A stretch of DNA of 27,394 bases. It comes from Chara braunii (lineage: Eukaryota; Streptophyta; Charophyceae; Charales; Characeae). The stretch spans positions 546,265-573,658 of the forward strand of contig BFEA01000246.1 of NCBI GenBank assembly GCA_003427395.1, given 5' to 3'. The notes below the pieces were generated by a model that made no database searches, was not told the origin of the DNA, and worked only from the letters and a program-made list of their open reading frames with translations. Below are positions 7,411 through 17,058 of this stretch, one piece after another (within the stretch, counting starts at the first letter, position 1; the number at the start of each line of letters is the position of its first letter). The position numbers and the translations under genes were made by a program.

Positions 7411-8329
7411 CATCAGTTTTATTTTTTTCAGTTTTGCTTGTTTCGGGACTTATTTTGGTTTGCCTGGTTTGTCTGCTTGTGTGTTGTCTGCCTACCTGCC
7501 TTCCCCGTGCCCTTCAGCCTTTGCCTTTTGCCATGCATTGTTGCCACATGTCTTTGTGTGCCCACCCGCCTCCCCCTTGCCCTCCAACCTTTCGCTGCTG
7601 CACGTTGTTCTGTGCCTTGTCGATTGTGTTGTGACATTTTTTTTTGGTTCACTGCCCTGCGCTGCTGCTAGTTATTTGTTGCTTTCCTTTTGTGGTCTTG
7701 TGGCCTAATGCCTTCGGGCCATCGTCCTGTGGCCTTGGTAGGATTGGTGAAAGATAGAGGTCGATGTATGCACATCTGTTGCTTTCGTGTTTGGGATGTA
7801 TGAGCCTTCTCCATACGATGCGGATCACTCAGCCTTCTGATGGTATGCCTTTTGATCGCACTTTCAAACACAGCTCGCCGTGATTAGCGTCACAGTGGCG
7901 TCCTGTTCTCATACAAAACACAAACACACACATGTTGCCCAGATTGACATTGGGGGACGGGATTCGATAGTGAGGGGAAGAATAACCTGTTCGCAGCGAG
8001 CATGCCAGCACTGAAACAACCATATTCTTGACCCATGGTTAGAACTGGAATACCTTGAGATAGGAAAAGTGCTGTGAAACAGTTCAGCATCTGCACACAT
8101 TCAAGCATCGGCACAGAAAGATCATTGCAGAGTCATCCCTCTTATCCAATGGGCTTTTGAACTTTCCACACACAGTCTTGACACACCGCTGTTTCCTTTT
8201 GAGACAGTCCAAACGAATCATGTTTACAAGTTCGTACCTTGTCGTCAGATGGCTGGCACACGTCTGCAAATAATCATCAAAGACTCAGGTGTTGAAAAAC
8301 TCCAAGGTCATTCAACCATAATACCATCA
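7411..8329. other. Mostly unassigned; possible further remnant of the ribozyme element
   Basis: From about 7440 to 7680 the composition resembles the middle of elements A and B (CTGCCTACCTGCC, CCTTGCC-type words). At 7815-7843, CATACGATGCGGATC...TCAGCCTTCTGATGG resembles the block before and including the ribozyme start, without stem II or GAAA. This may be a third, very old copy. 7870-8329 shows no gene or motif. Confidence 0.35.
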
Positions 8330-8480
8330 TGGGCCATAATGGGGAGGGGCGTGCGTGAGTTTCTTTATCTAGCCTTTCGACTTGCCGGTGGAATAGGAAC
8401 CGGACTGTCGTTCCTCAGAACAGAAAGGAGCCAGAACCATAAGGTTCTGCTTGCGCAAAAAAAAAAAAAAAAAAAAAAAA
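8330..8480. repeat. Interspersed repeat family R1, copy 2 (ends in A24)
   Basis: This shares GGCGTGCGTGAGT, CGACTTGCCGGTGGA and GGAGCCAGAAC...GGTTCTG with 3604-3745 in the same orientation. It contains an extra segment of about 30 bp before AAAGGAGCC, whose GGAACCGGACTGTCGTTCCT looks like a local partial duplication. It ends in A24 (8457-8480), whereas copy 1 ends in T15. Confidence 0.5.
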
Positions 8481-8509
8481 CATCATGGGCTAGGCTGTTT
8501 TTCCGGGGG

Positions 8510-8590
8510 CCCGGGCACCCAACTTGTGCCCGGGTACACGCCCAGGTGCCCGGCCGCGCATGACCCCCGGGCAGGGTTCCGGGCAGCCCC
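8510..8590. repeat. GC-rich CCCGGG hairpin cluster, copy 1
   Basis: CCCGGGCAC (8510-8518) and GTGCCCGGG (8526-8534) form a perfect 9-bp stem with a 7-nt loop. More CCCGG/CCGGG words follow to 8590. The patch is far more GC-rich than its AT-rich flanks (A24 on the left, AAAAATAAAAAAATAAAA on the right). The same vocabulary recurs at 8894-8919 and 27359-27394, so this is a repeat family. Confidence 0.7.
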
Positions 8591-8849
8591 AATGCCAACA
8601 ACAAAAATAAAAAAATAAAAAAATTCCGGATAATACAAACGACTTTTGGCTGAGAGACACATTAAAATGCCTCACAGAATCGGAGATAAATCAAACTAAG
8701 GCACCCCCCCCTTTTAAGTTTAAATTTTAAACCCTTTTAGGCTTTAGCCCCTTTCAAACCAATTAATATCCTCCTCCCCCCCCCGCTAGACAGCCAACTC
8801 CCAGAAAAAGAAATGAGCCCGGATTTGGGGTCCTCTGGGAGAGTGCAGG

Positions 8850-8893
8850 AAAAAAAAAAAAAAAAAAAAAGACTTTNTTTTTTTTTTTTTTTN
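8850..8893. other. A21/T15 inverted homopolymers with ambiguous bases
   Basis: A21 (8850-8870), GACTTT, N at 8877, T15, N at 8893. An A run facing a T run across ambiguous bases is a likely assembly or sequencing problem, so the join between its flanks should not be trusted. Confidence 0.8.
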
Positions 8894-8919
8894 CACGCCC
8901 GGGTGCCCGGCCGGGCGTG
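8894..8919. repeat. GC-rich CCCGGG hairpin, copy 2
   Basis: CACGCCCGG (8894-8902) and CCGGGCGTG (8911-8919) form a perfect 9-bp stem around GTGCCCGG. It begins directly after the ambiguous homopolymer junction. Confidence 0.75.
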
Positions 8920-9074
8920 CGAATCTTCCTTGATCATGGGTTGTTAACTTGTTACTCAGACTTACTCTCCTATTTTCCATTTATTGAATGTCATTCAGAA
9001 GAATCAGAACCCAAACATTGACGTGCAAAAGGACAGGCTGTGTTCACGAGTTTGACATTCATGAAATGCATGTA

Positions 9075-9352
9075 CTTGTGTAAAGTCCTGGACTTTACAT
9101 AACCACCAGTACAACTTCTGTGCCTTCCTAATGACAAAGCTCCATCGAGAAAGAAGAGCAAAAGACAAGAAATGAAGAAGCCAATCATTTCTGGCCGCAG
9201 TTCAGTCCACGATACTATTTGAGGACTCTTGGAAAGTGCGGAGAGAGGACGAGCTGCATGTAATTGCATGGTAACTTGGCAAGTCCTGGGCTTTCCAGAG
9301 CCACCAGTGCAATTCATGCACTCTTCCTAACAATATAAAGCTCCATCCATCC
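9075..9352. repeat. Diverged direct repeat, about 205 bp apart
   Basis: AAGTCCTGGACTTTACATAACC...AAAGCTCCATC (about 9079-9145) recurs as AAGTCCTGGGCTTTCCAGAGCC...AAAGCTCCATC (about 9280-9347). The intervening part contains GAAGAGCAAAAGACAAGAAA (9153), the core word of the 177-bp array that follows, so the two arrays are related. Confidence 0.7.
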
Positions 9353-9480
9353 AAGTAATATAAATGAATGATTTCCCGGTATAGCCGCTGATGCACACTG
9401 TAATCTTACAATTAGAGGGGGATACCTTTGGCAGTGTTCTGTTACAGCCCAGCCGGATCTATGCAATCCTGTGTGCTCGC

Positions 9481-9985
9481 CATGGTTTTGCACCTCAGCG
9501 TCAGTAGAGACGCGGAAAGCTGCCAGGACGGAAGAGCAAAAGACAAGAAAGGAAAAAAGCCAATCACTTGGGCTGCCTGCAGTTTAGTCCGCTACGCTAT
9601 TTGAGGTGTTGTAAAGTGCAGAGACAGGAAGCACCGAGTCTAATCCTGTTTGCCCCCCATGGTTTTGCACCTCAGCATCGGTAGAGACCCAGAAAGCTGC
9701 CAGGACGGAAGAGCAAAAGACAAGAAAGGAAAAAAGCCGATCACTTGGGAGTGCAGTTCAGTCCGCTAGGCTATTTGAGGTGTCGTAAATTGCAGAGACA
9801 TGAAGAGCCGAGTCTAACCTTGTTTGTCCCCCATGGTTTTGCACCTCAGCATCAGTAGAGACCCAGAAAGCTGCCAGGACGGAAGAGCAAAAGACAAGAA
9901 AGGTAAAAAGCTAATCACTTGGAGTGCAGTTCAGTCCGCTAGGCTATTTGAGGTGTCGTAAATTGCAGAGACAGGAAGAGCTGGT
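9481..9985. repeat. Tandem repeat, 174-177 bp, three units
   Basis: Units start with CATGGTTTTGCACCTCAGC at 9481, 9658 and 9832 (periods 177 and 174). GAAGAGCAAAAGACAAGAAA recurs at 9531, 9708 and 9882. Each unit also carries AGTCCGCTA-GCTATTTGAGGTGT and GCAGAGACA-GAAG. Units are very similar to one another, less so to the outlying copy near 9153. No coding frame is conserved. The third unit runs straight into the tRNA-like sequence at 9976. Confidence 0.9.
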
Positions 9986-10024
9986 TCTGATTTTCAATCA
10001 GCATGTTGCAGGCTCGATGCCTGG
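9976..10024 (+). tRNA. tRNA-like remnant, Glu(TTC)-like anticodon arm and T arm
   Basis: Not a functional gene. It reads AAGAGC (a D-stem 3' half), then CTGA (9987-9990), a 7-nt loop TTTTCAA with TTC in the anticodon position, and TCAG (9998-10001). A short variable region and a T arm follow: GCAGG (10008-10012), loop CTCGATG, CCTG (10020-10023), with four of five T-stem pairs formed. The 5' acceptor strand, D loop and A box are missing because the sequence is fused to the 177-bp repeat. It could be a tRNA pseudogene or a SINE head. Confidence 0.45.
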
Positions 10025-10484
10025 AGGAGTGATTGATTTATAAATTATAATTGATTTGCGAAATTTCGGACCATCGAATTTCGCGCCTGGAGACAATGAT
10101 TAAGCCATGAGCTTCGCTTTTTCCCGCCCTTCGCTGCTCATCTTCGAGGTTCCTGCTGCTATTCTTCTGTGGGTTTGGAATGTCAACCCCCGGTTTGAGA
10201 GTGAGTTGCCGCTCTGTGGATGCGTGTTACCTTTGACCGCAACTGATCAGGCCAATGTGGTGAAGGGGCATACTGCATGCACCCACAGGGGTGGTGCTCA
10301 TGGCTTTTAAGTTCAGAATGATTCTCCTTGCTGTACTTGTAGTCTTGTGCTCAGAGGGAAAAACTTTGGAACCTGACCAAAATTTTTCCCTTGAACTCTC
10401 TGAACGGAAAGGAGAACGGTCAGTTGGTCTCGACGGAAATTGGAGAATAGACTGAATAGTAGAAAACCTATAGGTCCTATAGCC
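10025..10484. other. No recognised feature
   Basis: Open frames exist on both strands (including part of a 151-codon minus frame at 10227-10682 that starts with TTG). None shows a recognisable domain or motif. Confidence 0.4.
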
Positions 10485-10533
10485 TATATAGGTCAGCACT
10501 AGGCTTACAGAGATCACGAGTTCCAATCCTGAT
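10485..10533 (+). tRNA. tRNA-like remnant, truncated anticodon stem
   Basis: GGTCAGCACTAGGCTTACAG and GATCACGAGTTCCAATCCTG read like a tRNA from D arm to T arm with the 3' half of the anticodon stem deleted. GAGTTCCAATCC is one base from the B-box/T-loop consensus, and TAC sits in the expected anticodon place after GGCT. The T stem pairs poorly. It is probably a pseudogene or SINE relic. Confidence 0.3.
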
Positions 10534-10833
10534 GGAGGTAGTCCACCAATAAGGTTAAGCAGGGGCTCACTCCTGGCTTGCCGCAACAGCATGATACTTG
10601 CTGGGGTCTTCGGATCGAGCTGGGTCAAGCTCGCCCAATGCACAGCACCTTTGTCTTTCGATAGCTTCTCTACCTGGGACAATGTCTTCTTACCAGTTTA
10701 TTTGGTGGATATCATCCCATAGGATCTGCCTGATATTTGTCTTGAGACTCTTGCATTCGCTTCGAGGTGCCATTGTCGCAATCTTTGGGCAGAGACTGAC
10801 CTAATAGCTCAGGCAGGCGATAGCGTACTAACT

Positions 10834-11285
10834 TCAACAAAGAGTAGCAGCTTTGTAGCAAACCTTACAAATTTGCAATGCTTCTGAATTTATGGATTTA
10901 ATTTTACCTCCACGAAGACACCTATGAACCATAAGATGTCCCAAGCCCTGATACAATCCGAAACCGTTAACCTGGAATGACTTGATCTTTCCATTACAAG
11001 ACATGGAATCACTTCTTGTTTCCACTCAAGTTCCCGGTTGCAGCTTTACTGGCCCAACTGATGTAGTGTCAGCATTAATCGCTTTGACAAGGTGCTCAGT
11101 GTAACATCCCACACAATTGATGCAAGCTTCCTTTTTTTCCTTCTTTTTTTTCTTTTTTTTTTTACAAATGATGCAAGCTATATCCCCGCGCTTGCGTTTC
11201 GGTGGCCTGAACTTGACCTGTCTCTTTGCCTTGCAGGAAGGCAAATGTTTTTTCAGAGTGCAAGCTCGAACACAGAGCCTTTGAA
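10834..11285 (-). pseudogene. Broken cysteine-rich reading frame
   Basis: One minus-strand frame stays open from about 11285 to 10834 except for a single TGA at 11028-11026. It has clustered cysteines: C..AC...KKHLPSCK at the start, then a basic patch (RPPKRKRGD), CIIC and CINCVGC, CNGK after the stop, and CKVCYKAATLC at the end. The pattern suggests zinc-binding segments, but no family was recognised. A 51-bp in-frame insertion separates CIIC from CINC (see 11118-11179), and the two CI.C pieces are probably one motif duplicated at the insertion site. There is no ATG start. It could be an exon of a decayed gene or part of a transposon. Confidence 0.35.
11118..11179 (-). mobile_element. Tail-only retroinsertion: poly(A)-like tract between 11-bp direct repeats
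   Basis: TGATGCAAGCT is present at 11118-11128 and again at 11169-11179, and the similarity extends a few bases left. Between them is almost nothing but an A-rich tract on the minus strand, about 35 nt of A with a few G. This is what a LINE-mediated insertion truncated down to its tail leaves behind. The insertion is 51 bp, divisible by three, so it adds 17 mostly Lys/Glu codons to the minus-strand frame without shifting it. Confidence 0.6.
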
Positions 11286-11344
11286 AGGGTTAACTTCAGG
11301 TGACCTGACGGTTGCAGGGTTAATTAGTCCTAAGTGTGAAGTAA

Positions 11345-11600
11345 CCCATAACCGGTAGTACTAAGTAACCAATCAACTGCCGATAACCTAAGGGTTGCTG
11401 ACATACTTGCTCATTTGGTGGGCATACAAGTAGCCCGCTTTGCCTGTCTACAGGGCAATCCTTGTTCTGAGAGTGGACGGACATTCATTGCAATGTCAGA
11501 AGAAGAGAAGTCCTTGCTTCTTCCATTTATGTTTTGGGAAACGATCTGCAGAGGATTCTTTTAGAGAGTCATGAAAACGTGAGGGTGGATCAATAAGCAC
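11345..11600. other. No recognised feature
   Basis: Nothing recognisable on either strand. Confidence 0.5.
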
Positions 11601-11604
11601 TTCG

Positions 11605-12095
11605 CAAGTAGTGAGTCAATGACCGTGCTATCTCAAGATTGCCGGCATCTAACACGTGCCATCATTCTCAACGGGTTAATTGCATGTCCGCCTCTGTACT
11701 TTGGCTTGTTTGTGCCATGCCTCAATGAGAGTGAGCCCAAACGACAACACATCGTGGGACAATCATACACCTGTTCATCTGCACGTTCACGTGTACAACT
11801 CACAGGGGCATTTGGCAAAATAACAGAGGCACATAGTGGGTGAGTAAGCACCCCATTCGCAGTCAATCAATGACCTTTTTCTAACTCAATATAACTCGAT
11901 AACCCTGACATCCCACACACCCCCATTCGTAAAAAGGTTGATTGCGCATATGCCTCTAGACTTCGGCTCAAAACAACCCTTCAATCAGAATGTAACCTGA
12001 ACGACAGCACATCTCAGGACGGTTGGACAGCTGCTCATCTGCGTGTAAGCGCGCACCCTCAGAGACATTCGGCAAAATAATACGGAATTCCATAC
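11605..12095. repeat. Diverged tandem duplication, about 260 bp
   Basis: 11605-11835 and 11865-12095 share an ordered set of blocks. They are GTCAATGACC/ATCAATGACC, TTGATTGC/TTAATTGCA with GCATATGCCTC/GCATGTCCGCCTC, CAACAC/CAGCACATC.T.GGAC, TTCATCTGC/CTCATCTGC, and GGCATTTGGCAAAATAA/GACATTCGGCAAAATAA. No shared frame is preserved. This is an old duplication. Confidence 0.65.
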
Positions 12096-12202
12096 ACACC
12101 AAGTGGCCAGGGAATGAGTACAGGGGCCACTGGGAGAGGGAGAGGGGGCATAAAAGGCAAAAAGTGAGAGTGGAGAGGAAGGGGGCAGTGCGGTTAGGGT
12201 TT

Positions 12203-12365
12203 GGGATACGAGACAACGAAACCCAACCACCCGAGGAGGAGGGAGCGGTATGAGAGAATGGAAGCGAACCAAGAGAGAAGGGGGTGGTATGAGAGAATGG
12301 AAGCCAACCAATTGAGGAGGAGAGGCTGGGATAAGAAAATGACAGCCAAGCAACTGCAGGACGGA
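12203..12365. repeat. Minisatellite, four units of 39-44 bp
   Basis: Units begin at 12203, 12247, 12286 and 12328 with GG(G)AT/GGTAT-GAGA-AATG-A, followed by GCCAACCAA and a GAGGAGGAG run. The two central units are closest. Minus-strand frames show a matching repeated ASILSY.PLL pattern that derives from the repeat. Confidence 0.8.
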
Positions 12366-13745
12366 CTAGAAACCATCAGCAGTATGACTTGCTGCTGTCC
12401 AGTGAAAAATCATAAATGACCATTTCCCACGGTTAGGAAGCAAAGTTCACGGATCGGGGACATTATCTTCACCTGCTGCCTCTGAAGGTCTGCTGAAGGA
12501 AAGTCTAGCTCGGTGGCTTCATCCGCCCTGCCATGTGGACCAAGTTCCGACCAACCAAAGTGGCAATACGTGCAAAGTCGAGAACAGATGAGTCTCCCTT
12601 CAAGGGCCTTCATAGATCTTTTTCGCTTGCAGCATCAACAACAATCACACATTTCACAACCCAAACAACGACCACCCACCCTACCTTTGGCCTGGCAATT
12701 CACCACCCATGTTAGTCTGTGTGGAATCCTACCACACAATGCCGACCGCCACATTGACTTGGAAGCTAGTTCCTGCGTCTCTCACGAACAAGGACAGACA
12801 TTTCCACCAGCTGGCCTATCTCAGTTGGTACACTGCTGAACTGTTGAAATACAGACCAGGTGCTGTGTTCGGACCCCACTGGAAGCAGATGAGTAAAATA
12901 CTGCAATTACCTAGGGGCCGGTCAGGTCAACTGACGTCTCAAGGTCATAGCCCTTCAAAAAAAAAAAAAAAACAAGGAAGGACAGACATATCCGACACAA
13001 GAGCTGCACACTACAATGCGAGAACAAAACCTTTACAATGGCTTCAAAGCTGCAAATGCTAAACATCAATGAGAGGTTGGATGTCAATCGTTAAGTACTG
13101 GTTAGCGTAGTTGAACTTCCCTGGCAATCAGTAGTAGAACTTCCCTGATGATCAGTAGTAGTGAGTGACATAAGCATCACCATGGAGGCAGTACGAGGAG
13201 TGACGAGTGTGCATTTATTGATTGGTTGGTTTCCATCCTTACTCATGCAGAATGATGCAAGAGATTATTAATACTGATTTGGGTTGGTCATCCGTACGCC
13301 CACACAAAGCTGGCTTGCCTGCCAACCCTAAGCCATCAACTGCCATCCTTACTACTGTGTCCCAGAAACGGTAGGTCAGTGGGCCTTGTATTTCTCAAGA
13401 GAAAGCATCCACAAAATTTTGCAACCCACCATGTATGGAAACTAAAGTCAACACGTCAGAGACAAATAGGCAGAGCTCTGGGGCTTGATTAGACGGTACA
13501 GCATTCAGTGTTCTCTGACAAAATAGATGGATCTATCATGAAAGCTGTTGCCTGCTTCATATTCCAGCCTCTGCAAGGGGTGAACTTGCGTAGCCATTGT
13601 TCATAATTAATAACTGTTTGAATCATTGATAGGCTTGTTTTAATCCGCAAGTACCACACTGGTAGCAAAAGGATGTCCCTCCATAACTGCAGTTCTGATT
13701 ATTTGGGCCAACAGCAATACCTATCATGACGGAAAAAGAAGACTT
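12366..13745. other. No recognised gene; minor repeats
   Basis: Plus frames of 108 and 117 codons (12513-12839, 12709-13062) overlap each other and show no motif. A15 lies at about 12958-12972. A 24-bp direct repeat (GAACTTCCCTG...ATCAGTAGTA) occupies 13113-13136 and 13137-13160. The remainder has no recognised feature. Confidence 0.5.
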
Positions 13746-13748
13746 CTG

Positions 13749-13749
<1 letters not shown>

Positions 13750-13834
<85 letters not shown>
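13750..13834. repeat. Compound CT/CA microsatellite
   Basis: CT x about 15 (13751-13780) runs directly into CA x about 27 (13781-13834). Confidence 0.97.
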
Positions 13835-13835
<1 letters not shown>

Positions 13836-13920
13836 GCATGCGGATGCAGAGAACATCATGCATGATGTCACATTCATAAGAAGGTGGAATGCTCGGAGGA
13901 GCTAAGGAGAGCAAACACAA

Positions 13921-14130
13921 GAGAGAGANNNNNNNNNNNNNNNNNNNNNNNNNNNNNNNNNNNNNNNNNNNNNNNNNNNNNNNNNNNNNNNNNNNNNNNN
14001 NNNNNNNNNNNNNNNNNNNNNNNNNNNNNNNNNNNNNNNNNNNNNNNNNNNNNNNNNNNNNNNNNNNNNNNNNNNNNNNNNNNNNNNNNNNNNNNNNNNN
14101 NNNNNNNNNNNNNNNNNNNNNNNNNNNNNN

Positions 14131-14197
<67 letters not shown>
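13921..14197. repeat. GA microsatellite interrupted by a 202-N assembly gap
   Basis: GA repeats flank N at 13929-14130 and continue to 14197. The true tract length is unknown. Frames spanning the gap are meaningless. With the CT/CA tract 90 bp upstream, the CT run faces a GA run in inverted orientation. Confidence 0.97.
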
Positions 14198-14201
<4 letters not shown>

Positions 14202-15855
14202 AAAGGTGGGGAACACAACGTACTGGTCTTCAACATCTGGGAGAGACGAAATGAAATTCAGGCCATACGCTGGCCCACGTACGCCTTGAAACACATCAGC
14301 ACTGCAACAGAAGACACAAGGAAAGCACAATGTCCAATCACTCCCATGCTCATGTGGAACGACTCGCACGTGTCACACAAAGCTTATAATGCTTCCTAAG
14401 GCAAGGGAAAACCTTGGCCCCATCTGTTTTCCTTTCTATCATAGAGGCAGTTGATCCCTATTTGAGAAGAGACACCTCCATTCATTACTCTAAGGCGACT
14501 GCCAGCAATACTCCTCTCCACTTATGGCCTGGCCTCATGAATCTGAGCACTGAACTTATTTTGCAAGCCTCTGTGAAACTACGCTACAAGACACACTCAG
14601 GCCTGGGTGCGTGTCTGGGCCAACCAGCGGGCGGCTAGGAAACACTTGCTCAGGTCACCCAGCCAAGCCAAGGAATGAGGTGTTTTCTTTTTTCACTCCC
14701 CCCCCCCCCAACCACCCCATTCATGGTGAGGCATGCCTGCACCCTCCTAGATGATGTCTCAGCTTCGTAAGGGTCTGAGACTCTGAAATAAAGGTTAGGT
14801 GGCATTTTTGGACCGCCCCCCCCCCCCCCCCCCCCCCAAGACAGCGCTTGATGATGGACGCATCCATTCAGGCTGCACTGGAGGAGCATCGACGCACTGT
14901 ACATGGCCTGGTCATTGTTTGTTTTATTATACCTCATGTTTGATTATCCCAGCCTTTGGCACCGGGGTCCTTATCATAATAATTATAAAATAAAAAAGGG
15001 ATAAAAAAGAGAGTCTGGTCTGGTAAATCCAAGTTTTGATCACCAAAGTGAACTACTGGAATGAAGTACATAGCTTGTTGTCCAGGACTGCCTCATGGTC
15101 TGCCTAGTCCGAGCCTATTTCACTAAACCTAGCAAACATCCCATTTTTGGCTGCAGGAACCATGCATACTGGAAAGTGGAGACATTTACTTGAGGAGTCT
15201 GTAAGCTGCTTGTATTCAGCCAGAATTTTGGGCGCCGTACATCCCGGCCATCAGAGGTAGCCATTGTTTAACACATAAAGGATCGGTCATCAAGATGAGG
15301 TGGCATATATGCTCTCCATTTTGAATCCCCCTACGGACAACCGGCCTTGGTAAAGTGTAGATAGGAGATCCATGAAAGATGACATGTCCATGGCAAAGCG
15401 TCAAGTGAGATAAACACTAAGGCCTTGTGGGATCAAACAGGAAGAAAGCAATTGCAACGGGTATCTGATCCCGAAGCCAAAAACCCAAAGCACAACGAAG
15501 TAGATGGTTCATGAAAGCTCTCACAACAATGGGTGATACGGGAACTGGAATTTCGAACAAACTGCACCTGGCTACCTCACTATGCCATGTATGCAGTGGA
15601 TGATGTCTTCCTCCTCGTTATTTAGGCCCTTTTTGCATAACGGTGAGCCGTTTTGGTCTGTGTTTTTCCTGAGTTCATGGCACCATTGGTTCACTGGTAG
15701 GGTCGGAGGGTATGTGTCTTTACCGGTCTGATTCTAATATTATTATTATTTATACTCTTTCAATGGAATTTCAAGAGGTTTGCTGAGGTTTAGTTCCAAG
15801 ATTTCCCAACGCCTCTACAATTGGAGAGGGGTCTTTAGTGTTTAGTACTTTTACT
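14198..15855. other. No recognised gene; two C homopolymers
   Basis: C12 at 14698-14709 and C22 at 14816-14837 stand out. AT-rich patches with TAATAATTATAAAATAAAA (about 14975) and ATATTATTATTATTTAT (about 15738) occur. The second could be the 3' tail of the minus-strand LINE piece just upstream on that strand. No coding sequence was recognised. Confidence 0.4.
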
Positions 15856-15859
15856 ACTT

Positions 15860-16650
15860 TTTAGCCCTAGGTAGTAAGTAACCTAAGTTAACTGAGTAGT
15901 CTGAGATTAGGCAGGCCAATTTTGGATCCTCATGCACCCAGTGCCAGTCTTTCGGGTCATATTCTAGAGCTGTAATGGCCCTCAGGGGCTCATGGATTTT
16001 CCATGTCTCAAACTGGATGATCCTCACTTTCCTCGAGGTGAAAACCTCCCTCACGATGTTTCCAGGTTCGTTCTGAGTATTTCCCAGCCCTGAAACTCCC
16101 ATGTATTACTGGGTATGCGACGAACTTCGCTCGGCATTCCCTTTCCCCTATTCTTTTGATGAAGCTGAAGGCTCGATTGGGTGTCCAGTCCATACGGCTG
16201 CCACGTAAAGTCCTCTTTGTCAAGTAGTTGGATCCATGAAAGGGGACCGCTTTCAAAGCTGGCCGTAGATGCTGATGCGTAGAACTCCAGTCCCTTGACA
16301 AAAGACTCTCCCACCGCAGATGAAGGAAACCGACGACTTGGGTCGGTTGATGCAGTGAGTCAAAAAGTCGCCGTCCCACAGTCCCTGGCCGAGAGAGATC
16401 CAACAGCGCCGACTGACCCTGTCAGTAAGGAGAAACTGTGACCGACTTACGGAGAGGCCAGCCCAAGCAACTCCCGTAGAACAATTGCTGCATAGGACAA
16501 ATCCAGCATGAATATGAAAAGAGCCAACCGTAATGAAACCAGATCGCTCGGAAGAGAGTCTTGAAGGTGGGCTGCAAGTCCACACACCTCCTGAACCGCC
16601 CCAAATCCCCCCATTGACCCGCAAGTTACCATGTCATCTTGCAGGGAATG
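15860..16650 (-). pseudogene. Probable LINE ORF2 C-terminal region, frameshifted
   Basis: Protein-like minus-strand frames follow each other with frameshifts. They include VSLRLALFIFMLDLSYA (about 16540), HQPTQVVGFLHLRWESLL (about 16330), and GPLSWIQLLDKEDFTWQPYG followed by LDTQSSLQLHQ (about 16240-16150). This Trp-rich, LSW.qLLd...-type composition is like the region after the RT in plant LINE ORF2 proteins, but I matched it by general resemblance only. Position supports it: the RT fragment at 19345-18890 lies upstream on the same strand and would continue into this. It may also be another degenerate element. Confidence 0.45.
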
Positions 16651-16959
16651 GTGGAACAAACGAACGAGTGATGGTAGCTCAAAGCAGAAGCAGGATACGC
16701 CGGAGATCGAAGGAATGGAGCAGCACCTCGATCGAGAAGTGTGGAGCAGGCCCGCGATGGCGTCCTGGAATGGAAAGGATACTCTTGGGTTTGAACGAAT
16801 GACTGGAGTCAGAATAATCTAGGAAGAAGCTGCAAAGAGGAGTGGTGGAAGAGTCACCACAACCTTTACAGTGGAAGAAGCTCAGATTGGTGATTTCCTA
16901 TATTCGGAACAAAATAGAAGTCTTGAAGGGGTGGCGCGAAGCAGAAGCATATCGAGATG

Positions 16960-17055
16960 GTAGCACTATGCTGTAACTGTGGGAAAGCTGGCAGCGGTCC
17001 AAAGAAGGATTGCGGCTGGAGTAAAAGGAAATACATGTCCAAGCTCGGATAGTAA
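16960..17055 (+). pseudogene. Degenerate CCHC zinc-knuckle fragment
   Basis: The plus frame reads CCNCGKAGSGPKKDC, which fits the retroelement zinc knuckle CX2CX4HX4C with Ser in place of His and one extra residue in the last spacing. A TAG follows about 14 codons after the last Cys and a TGA lies upstream, so it is only a relic of a Gag or LINE ORF1 protein. It lies upstream of, and on the same strand as, the DIRS-like RT, but which element it belongs to cannot be decided. Confidence 0.4.
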
Positions 17056-17058
17056 GAC

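Noticed and set aside
6809-7671. Long overlapping plus frames of 171 and 248 codons, Cys/Leu-rich
   Set aside because: They arise from degenerate CTTGCTG/CCTTGC repeats in the ribozyme element. Three frames are open at once, and one runs straight through the hammerhead.
10227-10682. 151-codon minus frame
   Set aside because: It starts at TTG, overlaps a tRNA-like relic on the other strand, and shows no motif. It cannot be supported as a gene.
13133-13160. CTGATGA at 13144 as a second hammerhead core
   Set aside because: There is no pairing stem II, no GAAA and no NUH site. It is part of a simple 24-bp duplication.
13780-14399. Frames of 120-171 codons across the N gap
   Set aside because: They consist of microsatellite codons and unknown bases.
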